Source of the DNA: Enoplolaimus lenunculus
Taxonomy: Eukaryota; Nematoda; Enoplea; Enoplida; Thoracostomopsidae
Assembly: GCA_030248215.1 (NCBI GenBank)
Contig: JASANG010003810.1
Coordinates: 496,001 to 560,000, forward strand
DNA length: 64,000 nucleotides
Direction: 5' to 3'
Shown: piece by piece, positions 22,390 to 33,356 of the stretch
How positions within the stretch are numbered: the stretch's first letter is position 1
Layout: every line of letters begins with the position of its first letter
Position numbers and translations under genes: made by a program
Notes under the pieces: model-generated
Seen by the model: only the letters and a program-made list of their open reading frames with translations
Databases searched by the model: none
Told to the model about the DNA's origin: nothing

Positions 22390-22684
22390 CTACCCTCAGA
22401 CAAAGACCTCTCTGACCCTGTCAGTTCCTGGACGTACCTACAATCTTAAGGTGATATGCTACAAATTTTTTTACAGCAGTATCTGAATAAGTCCCCAGTG
22501 AAAGATCGAACCACAGATCGGAGCATTCGACTCCTAATTTGCCCTATTCGACTCCTAATTTACTCTCTCTGGTTCATTTCAATCCAATCAACATTGTCTG
22601 CCAGAAAAATATTTTCACACCGAATGGATCATTCACTATAATCTTCCACTTCCACCCACCTCCGTCTTGTGCCTTCTGCCCACC

Positions 22685-22858
22685 AAGCCCGTACCCAGCT
22701 CACCTTGCTAGACGGGACTACAAAATTTCCAGGAGGGTAATACGACGATTTTCAATGACTTACAAGCAAGATTGAAAAACTCCTAGGGGGAGGCCAAAAT
22801 TTTTTCTAGCAGAAGCTGAGCCCCTCCTAGCCCCCCTCTTGGTACGGACCCGCTGCCT
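22685..22858 (+). mobile_element. CCGTAGCC element
   Basis: CCCGTACCCAGCTCACCTTG at the left, CTTGGTACGGACCC at the right, so the ends are inverted. Interior TTTTCAATGACTTACAAGCA as in other copies. Confidence 0.75.
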
Positions 22859-23514
22859 ACCCTGGTAATCGAAAACGTGGGCCAACCTGTGATAATGACT
22901 ATCTCTATATCGCCATACTATCTACTGCGCTGAAATGAACAAGCGAATAAAATGCATTGTGTTTGCATGCGTAGAGTCTAGAATTACAAAGCACAAAACT
23001 AGCCTGAAAAGCCTTTTAGGTATACATATATACTCTTTGGTTTAAAATATAAGCTCGATCGAAAATTAGACGGGGGTGGGGTGGCGGCGAAAAAATCTCT
23101 ACCCCTGAACCGTTTTTTTGAGATCTGTCACAAAATGTGCCCCGATTCTCGATTATTGGATCCTTGAGGGGTGCAAAAATATTTGTTACTCGCCTAAAAA
23201 CCTGTTTAAACAACCGGGTTAGAACTCTCCCGACCCTGAAATGCCGGTAATAGCTCTGGTATATACACAGCGTAGAAAACTGAGGTTGACAGCTTAATAG
23301 CATATTCTAGGCACACATTTGGTTGCCTGGGCCCCCATTGATTTGCAGTTTTGGTATAGTTTTTGGTTTATATATATATATACATTATATATATTCTATA
23401 TATGCTTATAAATACCTGCAAGCAAAGAGTTTGGTGATTTGTGACGGAAATCTATGGACAATGGGGTTAATAAGCTTTTTCTGGTTTATCACAGGACTGA
23501 GTTTCTACAGCCAA
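22859..23514. other. no gene recognised
   Basis: Contains a short TATATA stretch near 23370-23405. No exon seen. Confidence 0.45.
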
Positions 23515-24006
23515 GTAAAAGCATAAGAATGAGTTTATTCCTAAGCCTAAGCCTAAGCCTAAACCTGAGCCTAAGCGTAAGAATGAGTTTATTCCTAAGG
23601 CTTAGCCTAAGCCTAAACCTGAGCCTAAGCGTAAGAATGAGTTTATTCCTAAGCCTAAGCCTAAGCCTAAGCCTAACCTTGAGCCTAAGCGTAAGAATGA
23701 GTTTATTCCTAAGCCTAAGCCTAAGCCTAAACCTGAGCCTAAGCGTAAGAATGAGTTTATTCCTAAGGCTAAGCCTAAGCCTAAACCTGAGCCTAAGCGT
23801 AAGAATGAGTTTATTCCTAAGCCTAAGCCTAAGCCTAAGCCTAACCTTGAGCCTAAGCGTAAGAATGAGTTTATTCCTAAGCCTAAGCCTAAGCCTAAAC
23901 CTGAGCCTAAGCGTAAGAATGAGATTATTCCTAAGCCTAAGCCAAAGCCAAGCCAAAAATAGTCTAAAGCATAAGTTTACTCTATTCTAGTCCCACAGGA
24001 AAACGT
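23515..24006 (-). mobile_element. GGCC-1 derivative with higher-order TTAGGC array
   Basis: Seven 54/54/60-bp units follow the order A-B-C-A-B-C-A (starts 23525, 23579, 23633, 23693, 23747, 23801, 23861). Each is AAGAATGAGTTTATTCC plus GCCTAA hexamers. The GGCC-1 end remains at 23955-24006 (TTCCACCCCTGATCTTT); the opposite end is missing. Open frames on both strands are by-products of stop-free units. Confidence 0.92.
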
Positions 24007-24200
24007 TCCACCCCTGATCTTTCCTTGAACCAGCCTAAGCCTAGGCTTAATTGCTTTAATTCTGAAATATAGATAAAAGTATAAAACAGACTAGGTTTGC
24101 ATATTTTGTACCTAAACCAATTCCTATTAGATCCATTGCAGTCCCGCAGTCCCACAGAAACAACGTTCCTCCCCTGATCTTTTCCATGGGTCAAAAATCG
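24007..24200 (-). mobile_element. second GGCC-1 end fragment
   Basis: GTCCCACAGAAACAACGTTC then CCCCTGATCTTTTCCATGGG at 24145-24190 repeats the terminus seen at 23985, with unrelated sequence between. Confidence 0.6.
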
Positions 24201-24368
24201 CGCAAGGCAGGTATGTTTTCAGGGTGATTATGGCTGCTGTTGTGGCATTAAAGGGTAATAGGCTGAACTTTGTGCGTTTTATACGGTATGTAAGCTAGAA
24301 GGCCTACCTGTTGTTAGCTTATACGGTTTTTAGATGGTTCACGTGCACAGCTGGGTGTTCATGGCGGT

Positions 24369-24572
24369 TAGCAATGTAAAGATTGGGCGAGGAACGTTTT
24401 TCTGTGTGACTGGAATAGACTAAGCTTAAACTTTGGAATTATTTTTTTTGCTTAGGCTTATGCTTAAGCTTAGGCTTAGGTATAATTTCATTCTTACGTT
24501 TAGGATTAGGTTTAGGCTTAGAGATAGGAATATGCTTATACTACTGTTCCGACCCTGTTCTAAACATTGGCC
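24369..24572 (+). mobile_element. GGCC-1 MITE with TTAGGC core, TSD
   Basis: Left end decayed (TAGCAATGTAAAGATTGGG), right CCCTGTTCTAAACATTGGCC. Flanks ATGGCGGT and AGGGCGGT match at 7 of 8. Confidence 0.85.
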
Positions 24573-24662
24573 AGGGCGGTTTATGAAATGATATTGTGTA
24601 GGAAATAACTATATTTTAACAAAAGATTTTTGTAACTCTTGGCTGAATGTGTATAGTTGCCG

Positions 24663-24802
24663 GGCCAATGTACAGAACAAGGGGGGCGGAACAGTAGCAT
24701 AAGCATGTGCCTAAACCTAAGCCTAAGCAAAAATAGTCTAAATCTTAAGCTTTCTCTAACAGTCACACAGAAAAACATTCCACCCCTGATCTTTTCAATG
24801 TT
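24663..24802 (-). mobile_element. GGCC-1 MITE, reverse, one end decayed
   Basis: GGCCAATGTACAGAACAAGG at the left. The other end, ACATTCCACCCCTGATCTTT, fades at about 24802. Confidence 0.8.
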
Positions 24803-26162
24803 CATTTGGAGGAACAAAAGCATGAATCCAAGCCTAACACTAAGCCCAAACCTGATTGTCAGTTTAAAGCTAGACTTTATGCTAAGTTTTAACAGGAGCC
24901 GAGTGACGCCTTTAGCGAAACAGCCTAAGACCCTTTTTTCAGAAAGGGGTGTGTACATGGGAGATACAGGGTATATCCCCTAGTGAAATTTCGAGAAAAG
25001 CAAGCGTTTTAAGAAGTTCTAATATAACCTTCTGGATTCTAGACGTGAGAAAATTTTTTCAATGACGTCATACCCACCGTAACTAAAATCTTAGGAACCG
25101 CCCTGTATTGAGAACCTGTTTTATGTAAACGCCGCACGTCTATTTGTCGCGGATAGGCTTTTATCCCAGGGTGTCAACAAAAAATTATGTACAAAAAATG
25201 CCTTAGCCGGATAATCTAATATTCGGCCAAAACCGGAGCCGCATAGTTAATTTAATACTACATGGCATTCAAATATCAGAACGTAGCTAACAATTCTTCG
25301 CTCCGTAGCTTAAGGTATCAATGTGTTTACGTGACAAAGCTTTACATAGCGTTGCGTTTACTTGCAATATTTGTTTCGCCAAAATGACTTTTAAGGACAT
25401 CTAGTTTGCACCCCCCGCAGTATAAAATCGGTGGTTTTAGTATTAATAAGGCTATTAGCTCAGGCTTAAACTTTGGTTTAGACTTATTTTTGCGCTAAAG
25501 TTTACCGTTAGGGTTTAGAATAGGAATATGCTGAGATATATACTGTTACGCCTGTAAAATAGCACTGGTCATCTTTATCCGGCATTCCAGCGTTACTGTA
25601 ACCCAATAAAAACTGTGAACGTACGCTGGCGCATGCAAACATTTACATTACATGTGTGACAGAAAAAATATGCAAAAGTAAAGTCGATAAATCAGTTCCA
25701 TGGTAACTGGCATAAAAATACAAATGATGGTTTAAATTTTTTGAAATTTTTAAACAACATCCGACAAGTTAAAATACCGGAGCCGGATGTCGATTTTTCG
25801 CTGAAACCGAATCCGGATATTCGGTCATACCATGATTGCTTTCGAATTGAAAACCTGTCTATACTCTGGTTAATACATTGAGGTTACTTATAAACAAAAG
25901 ATTATTTAAAATTGTCTAAAAAATATATAATAAATGATGGATTATTTCTCTTTGTTAATATTTGCATAAAACTGAAACTAAAATAACAACATCCGATTTC
26001 AAAAATCAAGATGCCGATTAAAATACATAAAATTCAGCTAATTTATTTAAGTAATGTTCAGTTTATTCCAATTGGATTCTGGAATCGCTAAAGTTCCAGC
26101 AGATTGTGTTAGGAACGGATGAATAATAACTACGAAATCTTAAGAGTAGATAGTTAAATTAT
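24803..26162. other. no gene; decayed GGCC-type remnant at 25430-25570
   Basis: Mostly unique. 25440-25565 keeps scattered TTAGG words and GAATATGC...TACTGTTACGCC, a worn GGCC-family copy. GGAGCCGGATG near 25783 resembles CAGGG-family interiors. Confidence 0.45.
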
Positions 26163-26579
26163 ATATATTTCAGGGTTCAACCGGAAAATATTTCAGGGTT
26201 CAACCGGAATATCTTTCAGGGTTCAACCGGAATATATTTCAGTGTTCAACCGGAATATATTTCAGGGTTCAACCGGAATATATTTCAGGGTTCAACCGGA
26301 ATATATTTCAGGGTTCAACCGGAAAATATTTCAGGGTTCAACCGGAATATATTTCAGGGTTCAACCGGAATATATTTCAGGGTTCAACCGGAAAATATTT
26401 CAGGGTTCAACCGGAATATATTTCAGGGTTCAACCGGAATATATTTCAGGGTTCAACCGGAATATATTTCAGGGTTCAACCGGAATATATTTCAGGGTTC
26501 AACCGGAATATATTTCAGGGTTCAACCGGAATATATTTCAGTGTTCAACCGGAATATATTTCAGGGTTCAACCGGAATT
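26163..26579. repeat. 23-bp satellite made of a CAGGG transposon end, 18 copies
   Basis: Unit is CAGGGTTCAACCGGAATATA plus TTT. The first 17 bases match the CAGGGTGCAACCGGAAT terminus of the hAT-like family save one base. Monomers differ by only a few substitutions. The period is not a multiple of three, but the array is open in one plus frame. Confidence 0.93.
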
Positions 26580-26604
26580 TCTGTTAATTCCAGCAAAATT
26601 GAAA

Positions 26605-26783
26605 TTCCTGTAGGCTCAGGCTTAGGCTTAGGCTTAGGCTTAGGTTTAGGCTCAGGAATACTATAGGCTTAGGTAAGGCTTAGGCATACTTAGGTATAGG
26701 CTTAGCTTAGGTTAGTTTAGGTATAGGCCTAGGTAGGCTTAGGCTTAGGCGAAGGCTTAGGCTTAGGCTTAGGCTATATATTA
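26605..26783 (+). repeat. degenerate TTAGGC array without TIRs
   Basis: Runs of TTAGGC mixed with TAGGTA and CTTAGGTT variants directly after the 23-bp satellite. No GGCC ends on either side. Confidence 0.85.
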
Positions 26784-27300
26784 TTAGTGTTTATTAAAAC
26801 TGGAACGCCCACAATCCATAATTTGGTTTTATACTTCAAGCTTAGATTTGCATGCATAATTTCATGTGAACCAAAATGGTCTTTTCCGTTAATATTCTCA
26901 CAACCGGACGTATACCCAAAACTGATGGGATTTCAAAATTTTTTTTGCATATTTCAGCTTCTCATGTAACCTGTGGTTATCATTCGGCACTGAAACGCGG
27001 TTATTGATTGCAAATTATGAAACCAATGATTTGATTGCAATCATTTTAACACCGTTCGACTCAGTCCCACAAGCTACGCGCCTAATAATATATAAGTAAA
27101 ATTTTTGAAATCTGACCGGATTTGGCCAAACGCCGGTTCGGTCAGCAGAGACAAATCAAACAAGTGACAGCGTAAAATATCCCGTTACTATATATGTAAG
27201 ATAAACTGTAACTGAGTTACATATTCTACAAGAACGTAAGACCAAACGCAAGTCCATAAAACTAATTTATTCCTTTGAACAATGTTCAAATTCTAGGCTT
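26784..27300. other. no gene; CTGGAACGCCC fragment at 26797-26830
   Basis: AAAACTGGAACGCCCACAAT starts a short fragment of that family. Nothing else recognised. Confidence 0.45.
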
Positions 27301-27487
27301 ATATTCTCAAATGCATATAGCACCTATCATCAGTTAGTAATAAATGTTCAAACTAACAATCTGCCGCAACTGCATATTTTAAAATTTGCCAAACGCAAAT
27401 CAAATGCAACGAATATGCTGAGTTTCAAACCGCACCATTCTATGGTTCTAAAATTTTACAAGACCTATCACCAACTGCTAATGCGGG
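27301..27487 (+). mobile_element. TCTCAAATG-family copy, right end truncated
   Basis: TATTCTCAAATGCATATAGC at the left, interior AAACCGCACCATTC, then ACCTATCACCAACTGCTAAT. Confidence 0.75.
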
Positions 27488-27987
27488 CTACGCTCGTTTG
27501 CGCATACGAGCTTAGATCTTAGGTTTCGATATATTTATCGCATAGGCTTAGGTTAAGTTGAAGCTTCAATTGTAAAAATTTATTGTTTGCCTTTGGGGAA
27601 GAAATCACTGTAATTATACGAACCTGCGTAAACTATTTTTGAAATCGCTAATTTGCGTTGTACCTTTAATAAAGCATATACGCTGTTTACAACCGTGATA
27701 TATAAGTTTGTAATTTGGAAAGTAAACCGGTAATAGGTTGTGTTTATGCCGAAGCAAATAATAGCAAAGAACCTCATTTAGAAGGTACCATTCAGACCCC
27801 TTAAAAAGATTTCATTAATAATTCGGCTCTGTCTTAAAGCAAACACGTCATAATATATTACGCTTTTATCAATCTAAATCCTTTACATTATGATAATTAT
27901 TATAAAATTGCTCGCCTTTTATTAATTATTAATTATTCCATCTGCAAATTATTCTACTGTTGCATTTATATACACAACTATCAGGTG
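27488..27987. other. no gene recognised
   Basis: AT-rich, no exon or named repeat. Confidence 0.45.
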
Positions 27988-28416
27988 CTATGGTGATCCG
28001 AGTAAAACAGGGGGGCTGATATTTATTTGGCCTCTCCAGAGGACACCCCAGTGTTATTCGGTTACGGACTGTTATTTATTTTAACCCGCCCTTCGTTACT
28101 ACTATATATCCGCAATATCCGGTATTGCAACTATCAGTTGAATTAAACGTTTGGTTGTCTTGTATAAAAAGCTTGAGCAATAATGCAAGGTTATACGTAG
28201 GTATGTATTTTCCAAACTTAAGTATGCTTCAGTTTCAAATTCAACTGTATTTCGTGCTGGTGTCATTTATGCACCGCAGTTTGGCATAATTGACGTTTGT
28301 GGACTCAAATTAGAGTTTAGGAACTCTATCCGCTTACGGACTCTTATTAGTGATGCAGACACCTACTGATTGGGACTCAAAAAGGGCGACACCTCTCTTA
28401 TTCGGACCACTGCAGT
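27988..28416 (+). mobile_element. AGTG.CCGAATA element, full-length copy 2
   Basis: GGTGATCCGAGTAAAACAGG at the left, CTTATTCGGACCACTGC at the right. Collinear with 18604-19028 over the whole length. Confidence 0.8.
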
Positions 28417-28799
28417 AGCGGTGTAAAGCCAGTAGTTTATTTCGTGAAGGTAACAACAGCCAAGCAAATGATTTGAACAAGCGAACATAGCGAGCGAACA
28501 ATATTTTTGACTGCAAACTTGTAAAAGCCTGTAAAAGTGTCTGTATTATTTTTTCAGTCATTTTTGGAAGACATATCACCCGTGTACTATACTATATACC
28601 AGCCCAAGGCCAAGGCCTTTCATATCCTTGAGAGTCAGTATTTAAATATTAAAAAGAATAGTGACGTCGACAACGGGATCCAGTATAAAGGCTTTCATCT
28701 TGATTTCATACCCAAGTTCTAAGACCATTTCATTTATTTAATGTCATCATTAAAGCTGTCGCAAAGAAGATTGTTACATATTTTGAGTACTTGTTTAAA
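28417..28799. other. no gene recognised
   Basis: No exon or known repeat recognised. Confidence 0.4.
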
Positions 28800-29050
28800 A
28801 ATCTGTGTCCTGTGTTTCAGACATATTTGTCTTATATTTCAGAAATATTTGCATTTTATACTTGTTCTTGAAACAATGTCTCAAAATTTCAGACTTTTAA
28901 GTCTGAAAAATTTCAGACCCATATTTCTGAAAAATTTTGGAAATAAATGTTTTGAATTTAAGACATATGTGTTTGGAGTCTGTATTAAAACATAATTGTC
29001 TTAAATTTCAGACATTATTTCTTGAATGTAAGACAATTTATTTTGTGTGT
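28800..29050. mobile_element. AAGAC/GTCTT palindrome-rich element, copy 2
   Basis: TTCAGACATATTTGTCTTA motifs repeat through the segment, ending AGACAATTTATTTTGTGTG like the 14865-15478 element. Confidence 0.6.
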
Positions 29051-29159
29051 AGAACCACATTACAGTTTTTTTGGAAGCCTATGCCTAGGTTACATTCACA
29101 GTACTGTTTATTTTTGTAAGCCTAAGCCTAAGTTAGCTTTAGACTACTGTTTATTATTT

Positions 29160-29505
29160 TTCTAAGACTTGAGCTTAAAGCTTGAATTTTAGGCGTAGCC
29201 TTGTGCTTAGGCTCAGCCTAAGGCTTTAGGCAAATAAAAGCCTAAACCTAAGCCTACGCCGATTTTTAGCCAAATAAAAGCCTAAACCTTCGCCTAAGCC
29301 GATTTTTGGTCAAATAAAAGCCTAAACTTAAGCCTAAGCCGATTTTTGGTCAATAATGCAAGCCTAAACCTAAGCCTAAGTCGATTTTTGGCCAAATAAA
29401 ACGTAACCCTAAGCCTAAGCCGATTTTTGGTCCAATATAAGCCTAAGCCTAAGCCGATTTTTGGTCAATAATGCAAGCCTAAACCTAAGCCTAAGCCGAT
29501 TTTAT
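29160..29505 (-). repeat. about 40-bp tandem array of GCCTAA hexamers plus spacer
   Basis: Six or seven units of GCCTAAACCTAAGCC, GATTTTTGG and TCAAATAAAA. Same hexamer as the GGCC MITEs (reverse strand) with a different spacer. Confidence 0.85.
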
Positions 29506-29682
29506 TATTGCAGACATTATGTGTGGTGAACAACGTTTTGTGGGGCTGAAGCAAACATACACCGTATTTTGTATTAATGATTTGTAAATTATTCACCACA
29601 TTTAAAGAACAGGGATTCTGATTCGGATTTGCCTGGAGTCCGAATCCAAACAAAACGCAAGTCTTGGCCCCTCAAAAATTGC

Positions 29683-29832
29683 TGCCCGTGTTACTTTAAA
29701 GGGCGTTCAGGTTTCTAATGGGTCCATAAAAGAGTAGGTTTAGATTCTAGGTTACATTTTTTTGCTTAAGCTTAGGCTTAGTCTTAGGAATACGCTTAAT
29801 CTACTGTTACGCCCCTTAAAGTAACATTGGCC
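29683..29832 (+). mobile_element. GGCC-2 MITE, TSD
   Basis: TGCCCGTGTTACTTTAAAGG at the left and CCTTAAAGTAACATTGGCC at the right. Flanks AAAATTGC and AAAATTTC match at 7 of 8. Confidence 0.88.
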
Positions 29833-30071
29833 AAAATTTCCGTGCTTTCCTTAATTTAACCAGTCGCTCAGAAAAATGCAAAAACTCTTCAAAGTTACAG
29901 TTAAATTTGGTGTTGTGCAAATTAGAAATTTAGTGTGAATTGTTCAAGAGTCATAGGGGCCTTTGGTTTAGAACCAGGTTGGCCAGATGGATCTAAAGTG
30001 CCTGAACCCCTGCAAGGGCCAAAAGTGTTCTCAGTGCCTCCAGGTTCCAAACAAATGTTCTCGCTAAGACA

Positions 30072-30254
30072 CATTGCCGTTACTTTTAGGAACGTAACAG
30101 TAAATTAAGCGTATTTCTGAGCCTAAGACTAAGCATCGCAAAAATGTGTTCCTAAGCCTAAACCTAAACTTAAGCAAAAAATGTGTAATCTAGAATCTAA
30201 ACCTACTCTTTTATAGGCCTACCAGAAACCTGGACGCCCCTCAAAGTAACATGT
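30072..30254 (-). mobile_element. GGCC-2 MITE, reverse
   Basis: TTGCCGTTACTTTTAGGAAC at the left and GCCCCTCAAAGTAACATGTG at the right, with AAGCCTAAACC hexamers inside. No clean target duplication. Confidence 0.75.
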
Positions 30255-30504
30255 GCCGACTATTTTATATGTTATTAATTTTTGACTGCAAGCTCGTGGA
30301 GAAATATTATACATCTGCAATTTCTAAAAACGGCAGATGTTACATGTCCTTAATATTGTTAACATCCATTAGCACAACAATCTACTCGCGTTGTATATAT
30401 ATCAGATGGTGTTATTTTGAATAATTCTACACTGTTGAGTAGTTTTAAACACGTCAGCAAAACAGCTTGTTGGTTTTATTAATTCAACTCGCAAAATAGT
30501 AAAT

Positions 30505-30680
30505 ACTAGTCTGCCAGCTTTGCGCAATGTGCAAAAGTTAGCGAAAGCACAAAAATTTCCTTGCAAATTTTCTTTTCATGGAACAATCACATGTATTTCG
30601 TAAGAAATTATTGTAAACAAAGTAATGCTGGAAAGTTGCCCAAAATGCGTATGTAGCGCGGTCCAGTTTTCATATATATA
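30505..30680 (-). repeat. CTGGAACGCCC repeat, reverse copy
   Basis: TTTGCGCAATGTGCAAAAGT, AAGTAATGCTGGAAAGTTGC and AAAATGCGTATGTAG are the reverse of the 3715 copy. Confidence 0.75.
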
Positions 30681-30682
30681 GA

Positions 30683-30965
30683 TTTCTTATATTTAAGAAA
30701 AAATTTCTTACATTTAAGAAAAAATTTATAATTTTAAGCAAAAAATTGTTAAATTTTAATAAAAGATTTCTTACATTAAAAGAAATATTTTCTTACGTTT
30801 AAGAAAAAATTTTTACATTTAACAAAAAAATTGCATACGTTTAAAAAAAATCTCTTACATTAAAGAAAAAAGTTTCTTAAATTTAAGAAAATAACTGCTT
30901 ACGTTTAAAAAAATTTTTTACATTTTAATGGAAATAATTTCTTGCACTTAAGCAATTTTTTACAT
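30683..30965. repeat. short self-complementary tandem array
   Basis: About a dozen imperfect 22-24-bp units of TTTCTTACATTTAAGAAAAA. Each unit is nearly its own reverse complement, so the transcript could fold into serial hairpins. Confidence 0.8.
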
Positions 30966-31594
30966 TTAAAAATATGATTAATAAAATAAAAAAATTTCTG
31001 AAGCTGTTTTGAAATCTCTTTCTATCTACTGATTGAGATAAATTTAGAGGCAAATACGCTCTGCTTCCGTATGACCGATAATATTTACCAGAATTGGAAC
31101 GCTTGGATGTTCACAGAAGTCTTTGATTCTTCAATTTTATAATTAAATTTCAATATTCAACCCTGTTTTAAAATAACTTTGTTGTGTTTTGATTTTGCAA
31201 CCAGATGTTCCTGTTTCAAAACCTATTACTAACTGGCGATAGGTGCTATACACATTTTGACAATACTGCTCCAGATTATTAAAATGTAAAGCTTATAATC
31301 GGTCATCTAAGGTCACATACATCGCGTTCGCATGAATGCCTAACTAATATGCTGTCTGCCTACACACGGGGTTGGTTTTCTATTTAGTCTAAATGCGCAT
31401 TATTGCTAATTGCAACTGCATGCATTACTGCAAAAAGCGGCGTACTGAGTTGGTTAGTTGAAATCAGAGATTTCGTTAATAATTGCAACTGAACGCGTTT
31501 GAAATTCATTTTTGCTCATTCCGGCCACGTAGCTCAAAACGATCAGAAATTGTAAACTACGCTCTGATATTTGTTGAATGCCATTGTAGTGTTA
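30966..31594. other. no gene; TCTCAAATG-family remnant at 31197-31262
   Basis: AACTGGCGATAGGTGCTATA near 31230 is the only recognised piece. Confidence 0.45.
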
Positions 31595-32281
31595 TACGGC
31601 TCCGGCTCCGGCCGGATATTAGATTATCCGGCTCCGGCCGGGTCCGGTTATTAGTTCCCGCCCCCGGCCGATATAATCCGCGCCGATATATCGCCTTCTC
31701 ACATGCGCAATCCGGCTCCGGCTCCGGCCGGATATTAGATTATCCGGCTCCGGCCGGATATTAGATTATTCGGCTCCGGCTCCGGCCGGATATTAGATTA
31801 TCCGGCTCCGGCTCCGGCCGGATATTAGATTATCCGGCTCCGGCCGGATATTAGATTATCCGGCTCCGGCCGGATATTAGATTATTCGGCTCCGGCCGGA
31901 TATTAGATTATCCGGCTCCGGCTCCGGCCGGATATTAGATTATTCGGCTCCGGCCGGATATTAGATTATCCGGCTCCGGCTCCGGCCGATATTAGATTAT
32001 CCGGCTCCGGCCGGATATTAGATTATCCGGCTCCGGCCGGATATTAGATTATCCGGCTCCGGCCGGATATTAGATTATCCGGCTCCGGCCGGATATTAGA
32101 TTATTCGGCTCCGGCTCCGGCCGGATATTAGATTATTCGGCTCCGGCTCCGGCCGGATATTAGATTATTCGGCTCCGGCTCCGGCCGGATATTAGATTAT
32201 CCGGCTCCGGCTCCGGCCGGATATTAGATTATCCGGCTCCGGTTCCGGCTCCGTCAGTTTTTGGTATCCGGTCGCACCCTG
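31595..32281. repeat. GC-rich 26/32-bp satellite ending in a CAGGG-type terminus
   Basis: About 19 copies of CCGGCCGGATATTAGATTAT preceded by one or two CGGCTC blocks (26 or 32 bp). The right edge TATCCGGTCGCACCCTG is a hAT-like terminus as in 4742-5106. A sharp GC island in AT-rich DNA. Confidence 0.92.
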
Positions 32282-32679
32282 ATATATATTGATCGTCTGC
32301 AATGGTTAGATTGCCGGAGGATGACATTCTAAAATCTAATGGATCAAACCCCTGTGGTTCATTAATTGCGTTTTTGCTATAAGCGAATCTGTGCATGCGG
32401 TTTAAATGCAATTTTAAATACTCGTATTAGCATGCAGTTGCAATTATGCATGCATGCGAAATCGCATGATTGCAGTTTTGTTATTAAAACTAGCGTCTGT
32501 CTAAAATTAGTACGCGCATGCGGTGTATAGAAATTGTAGCCTTGAGTAAGAAATTATTGTGTGGAGGCAGCTTATGCCAGTTTTTGCGATACGTCTAGTA
32601 ATTTTGCAACCAACGAATTGGAAAGGTTAATTTCTTGAAACGCTTCTAGTGAACGGACAGCCTGAGTAATCTGGCCAGA
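32282..32679. other. no gene recognised
   Basis: Includes several GCATGC words near 32390-32520. No exon seen. Confidence 0.4.
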
Positions 32680-32840
32680 CCCGTAGCCAGGTCACCTTGT
32701 TAAGCGGGGTAACAAATTTTCAGGAGGGGTATACAACGATTTTCAATCCGTTAATAGAAGAAAATTTGAAACTTTTCTAGGGGTCCAAAACATTTCCTGG
32801 GGGACCAAGTCACCCTGGCTCGCTCCTTGGTTACGGGCAA
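32680..32840 (+). mobile_element. CCGTAGCC element
   Basis: CCCGTAGCCAGGTCACCTTG at the left and CCTTGGTTACGGGC at the right; interior TTTTCAATCCGTTAATAG. Confidence 0.8.
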
Positions 32841-32960
32841 GCATCTGCTACGGCTGCTAATTTGAGATGGGATATATTTTTAAAAAATTCGTATTGTTTT
32901 TAAAGTGAATTAATGAATTGATAAGCTAAGCTCGAGTACACAACCAGTGGCTTGAACGTT

Positions 32961-33211
32961 CATTGTAAATTTCAATGAGTTGAGTAACCTCTTCAGCAAG
33001 CGAGTTGGTTATTTCTGAATTAATATCAGTAAACATTAACTAACTCCGAGTTTAGTTGATTGTCACTCTGAGTTGAGTTGGCTCTAGCTGAGTTCATTAA
33101 TTCACTCAAAACGAATCGAATCAACTCAAAATTTTGAGTTACGAGAGTCCTAACTCAGATTGAGTAATTCACTCATTCTGAGTTAAAATTCACTCACTGA
33201 AATTTACAGGG
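32961..33211. mobile_element. CACTG-2 MITE
   Basis: CATTGTAAATTTCAATGAG at the left, TGAAATTTACAGGGT at the right, interior GAGTT/AACTC motifs. Confidence 0.85.
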
Positions 33212-33356
33212 TTGCACTTTACTGAAGCTAAGAATTGTTTGAATAATCATTACGAACTGGTGATGTGTGCTACACACTTTTGATAGTATACCGCTGTTGT
33301 TATTTAGCTACGCATCTTTCGAAGTCTTGCAAATGCTAACAACAGTTTTCAACTTT

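Noticed and set aside
23454-23990. Long open frames on both strands (Ser/Leu- or Arg/Leu-rich)
   Set aside because: All unit lengths are multiples of three and the hexamer has no stop in these frames. The frames are a by-product of the TTAGGC array.
26242-26613. 123-codon frame reading FNRNIFQGSTGIY repeats
   Set aside because: It is the 23-bp transposon-end satellite read in frame by chance.
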